A stretch of DNA of 41,164 nucleotides from a virus. This document shows positions 41,139 through 41,164 of the stretch, one piece after another. Each line of letters begins with the position of its first letter. Positions within the stretch are counted from its first letter, which is position 1. A program made the position numbers and the translations under genes. The notes under the pieces are model-generated. The model had not been told where the DNA came from and did no database searches. It worked only from the letters and a program-made list of their open reading frames with translations. The stretch is from IMG/VR virus record IMGVR_UViG_3300025133_000253, positions 1-41,164 of that record; one strand, written 5' to 3'.

Positions 41139-41164
41139 ATTAACGTAAATTAATAACGGATCCA

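Noticed and set aside
1-41164. Terminal direct repeats proving a linear genome end
   Set aside because: The first and last tens of bases share no repeat.

Overview
The window is the genome, or most of the genome, of a tailed double-stranded DNA bacteriophage (Caudoviricetes). It is AT-rich and dominated by AGA, TAT and AAT codons. It carries a terminase pair, a portal, a scaffold, a capsid protein, head-tail adaptors, an S74-type fibre and very large virion proteins. No tail sheath, tape-measure or siphovirus tail-tube gene is recognisable. With the giant internal proteins this suggests a short-tailed (podovirus-like) phage. I see no integrase, repressor, DNA polymerase, endolysin or canonical tRNA. 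The host cannot be deduced.

Layout. Two transcription units diverge from about 25.65-26.05 kb. The leftward unit (25641 down to 13103) carries replication and accessory genes. It holds a hypothetical protein, a long gene-free structured region, small membrane peptides, a 2H-phosphoesterase-like protein, a ParB-like protein, a ubiquitin-like protein, a 510-aa protein with possible E2-like features, a JAB/JAMM protease and an E1/ThiF enzyme. These are followed by a Zn-ribbon protein, an apparently circularly permuted RecA/Sak4-type ATPase, an SSB-like protein, a primase-helicase, a Gp157-like protein, a possible histone-fold protein and a PD-(D/E)XK-like nuclease. The rightward unit runs from 26 kb to the right edge (packaging, head, adaptor and fibre genes). 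If the molecule is circular it continues at base 1 with a 286-aa protein, a 3075-aa giant protein and a 964-aa protein. The two units meet tail to tail at 13103-13106, where the stop codons overlap.

Main points. (1) Genes for a ubiquitin-like protein ending ...KKGGETKS, an E1, a JAMM protease and a ParB-like protein lie in one phage operon, with an intervening 510-aa protein that may be E2-like. The set resembles bacterial PRTRC and Bil/CBASS-type ubiquitin-like systems. (2) The 3075-aa protein carries DYDMD in the context expected for the catalytic loop of a double-psi beta-barrel RNA polymerase, so it may be a virion-packaged polymerase similar in kind to those of crAss-like phages. (3) The RecA-like ATPase has its Walker A motif at the extreme C-terminus. 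(4) The leftward operon is interrupted by gene-free stretches filled with long-range inverted repeats, including one of about 560 bases.

How it may work together (inference). The giant protein enters with the DNA and could transcribe early genes. The leftward genes then build a replication and recombination complex (primase-helicase, SSB, ATPase, nuclease), while the ubiquitin-like cassette and the 2H enzyme modify host or rival proteins and nucleotides. The rightward genes build and fill the particle. Functions are read from motifs only; no database search was possible.
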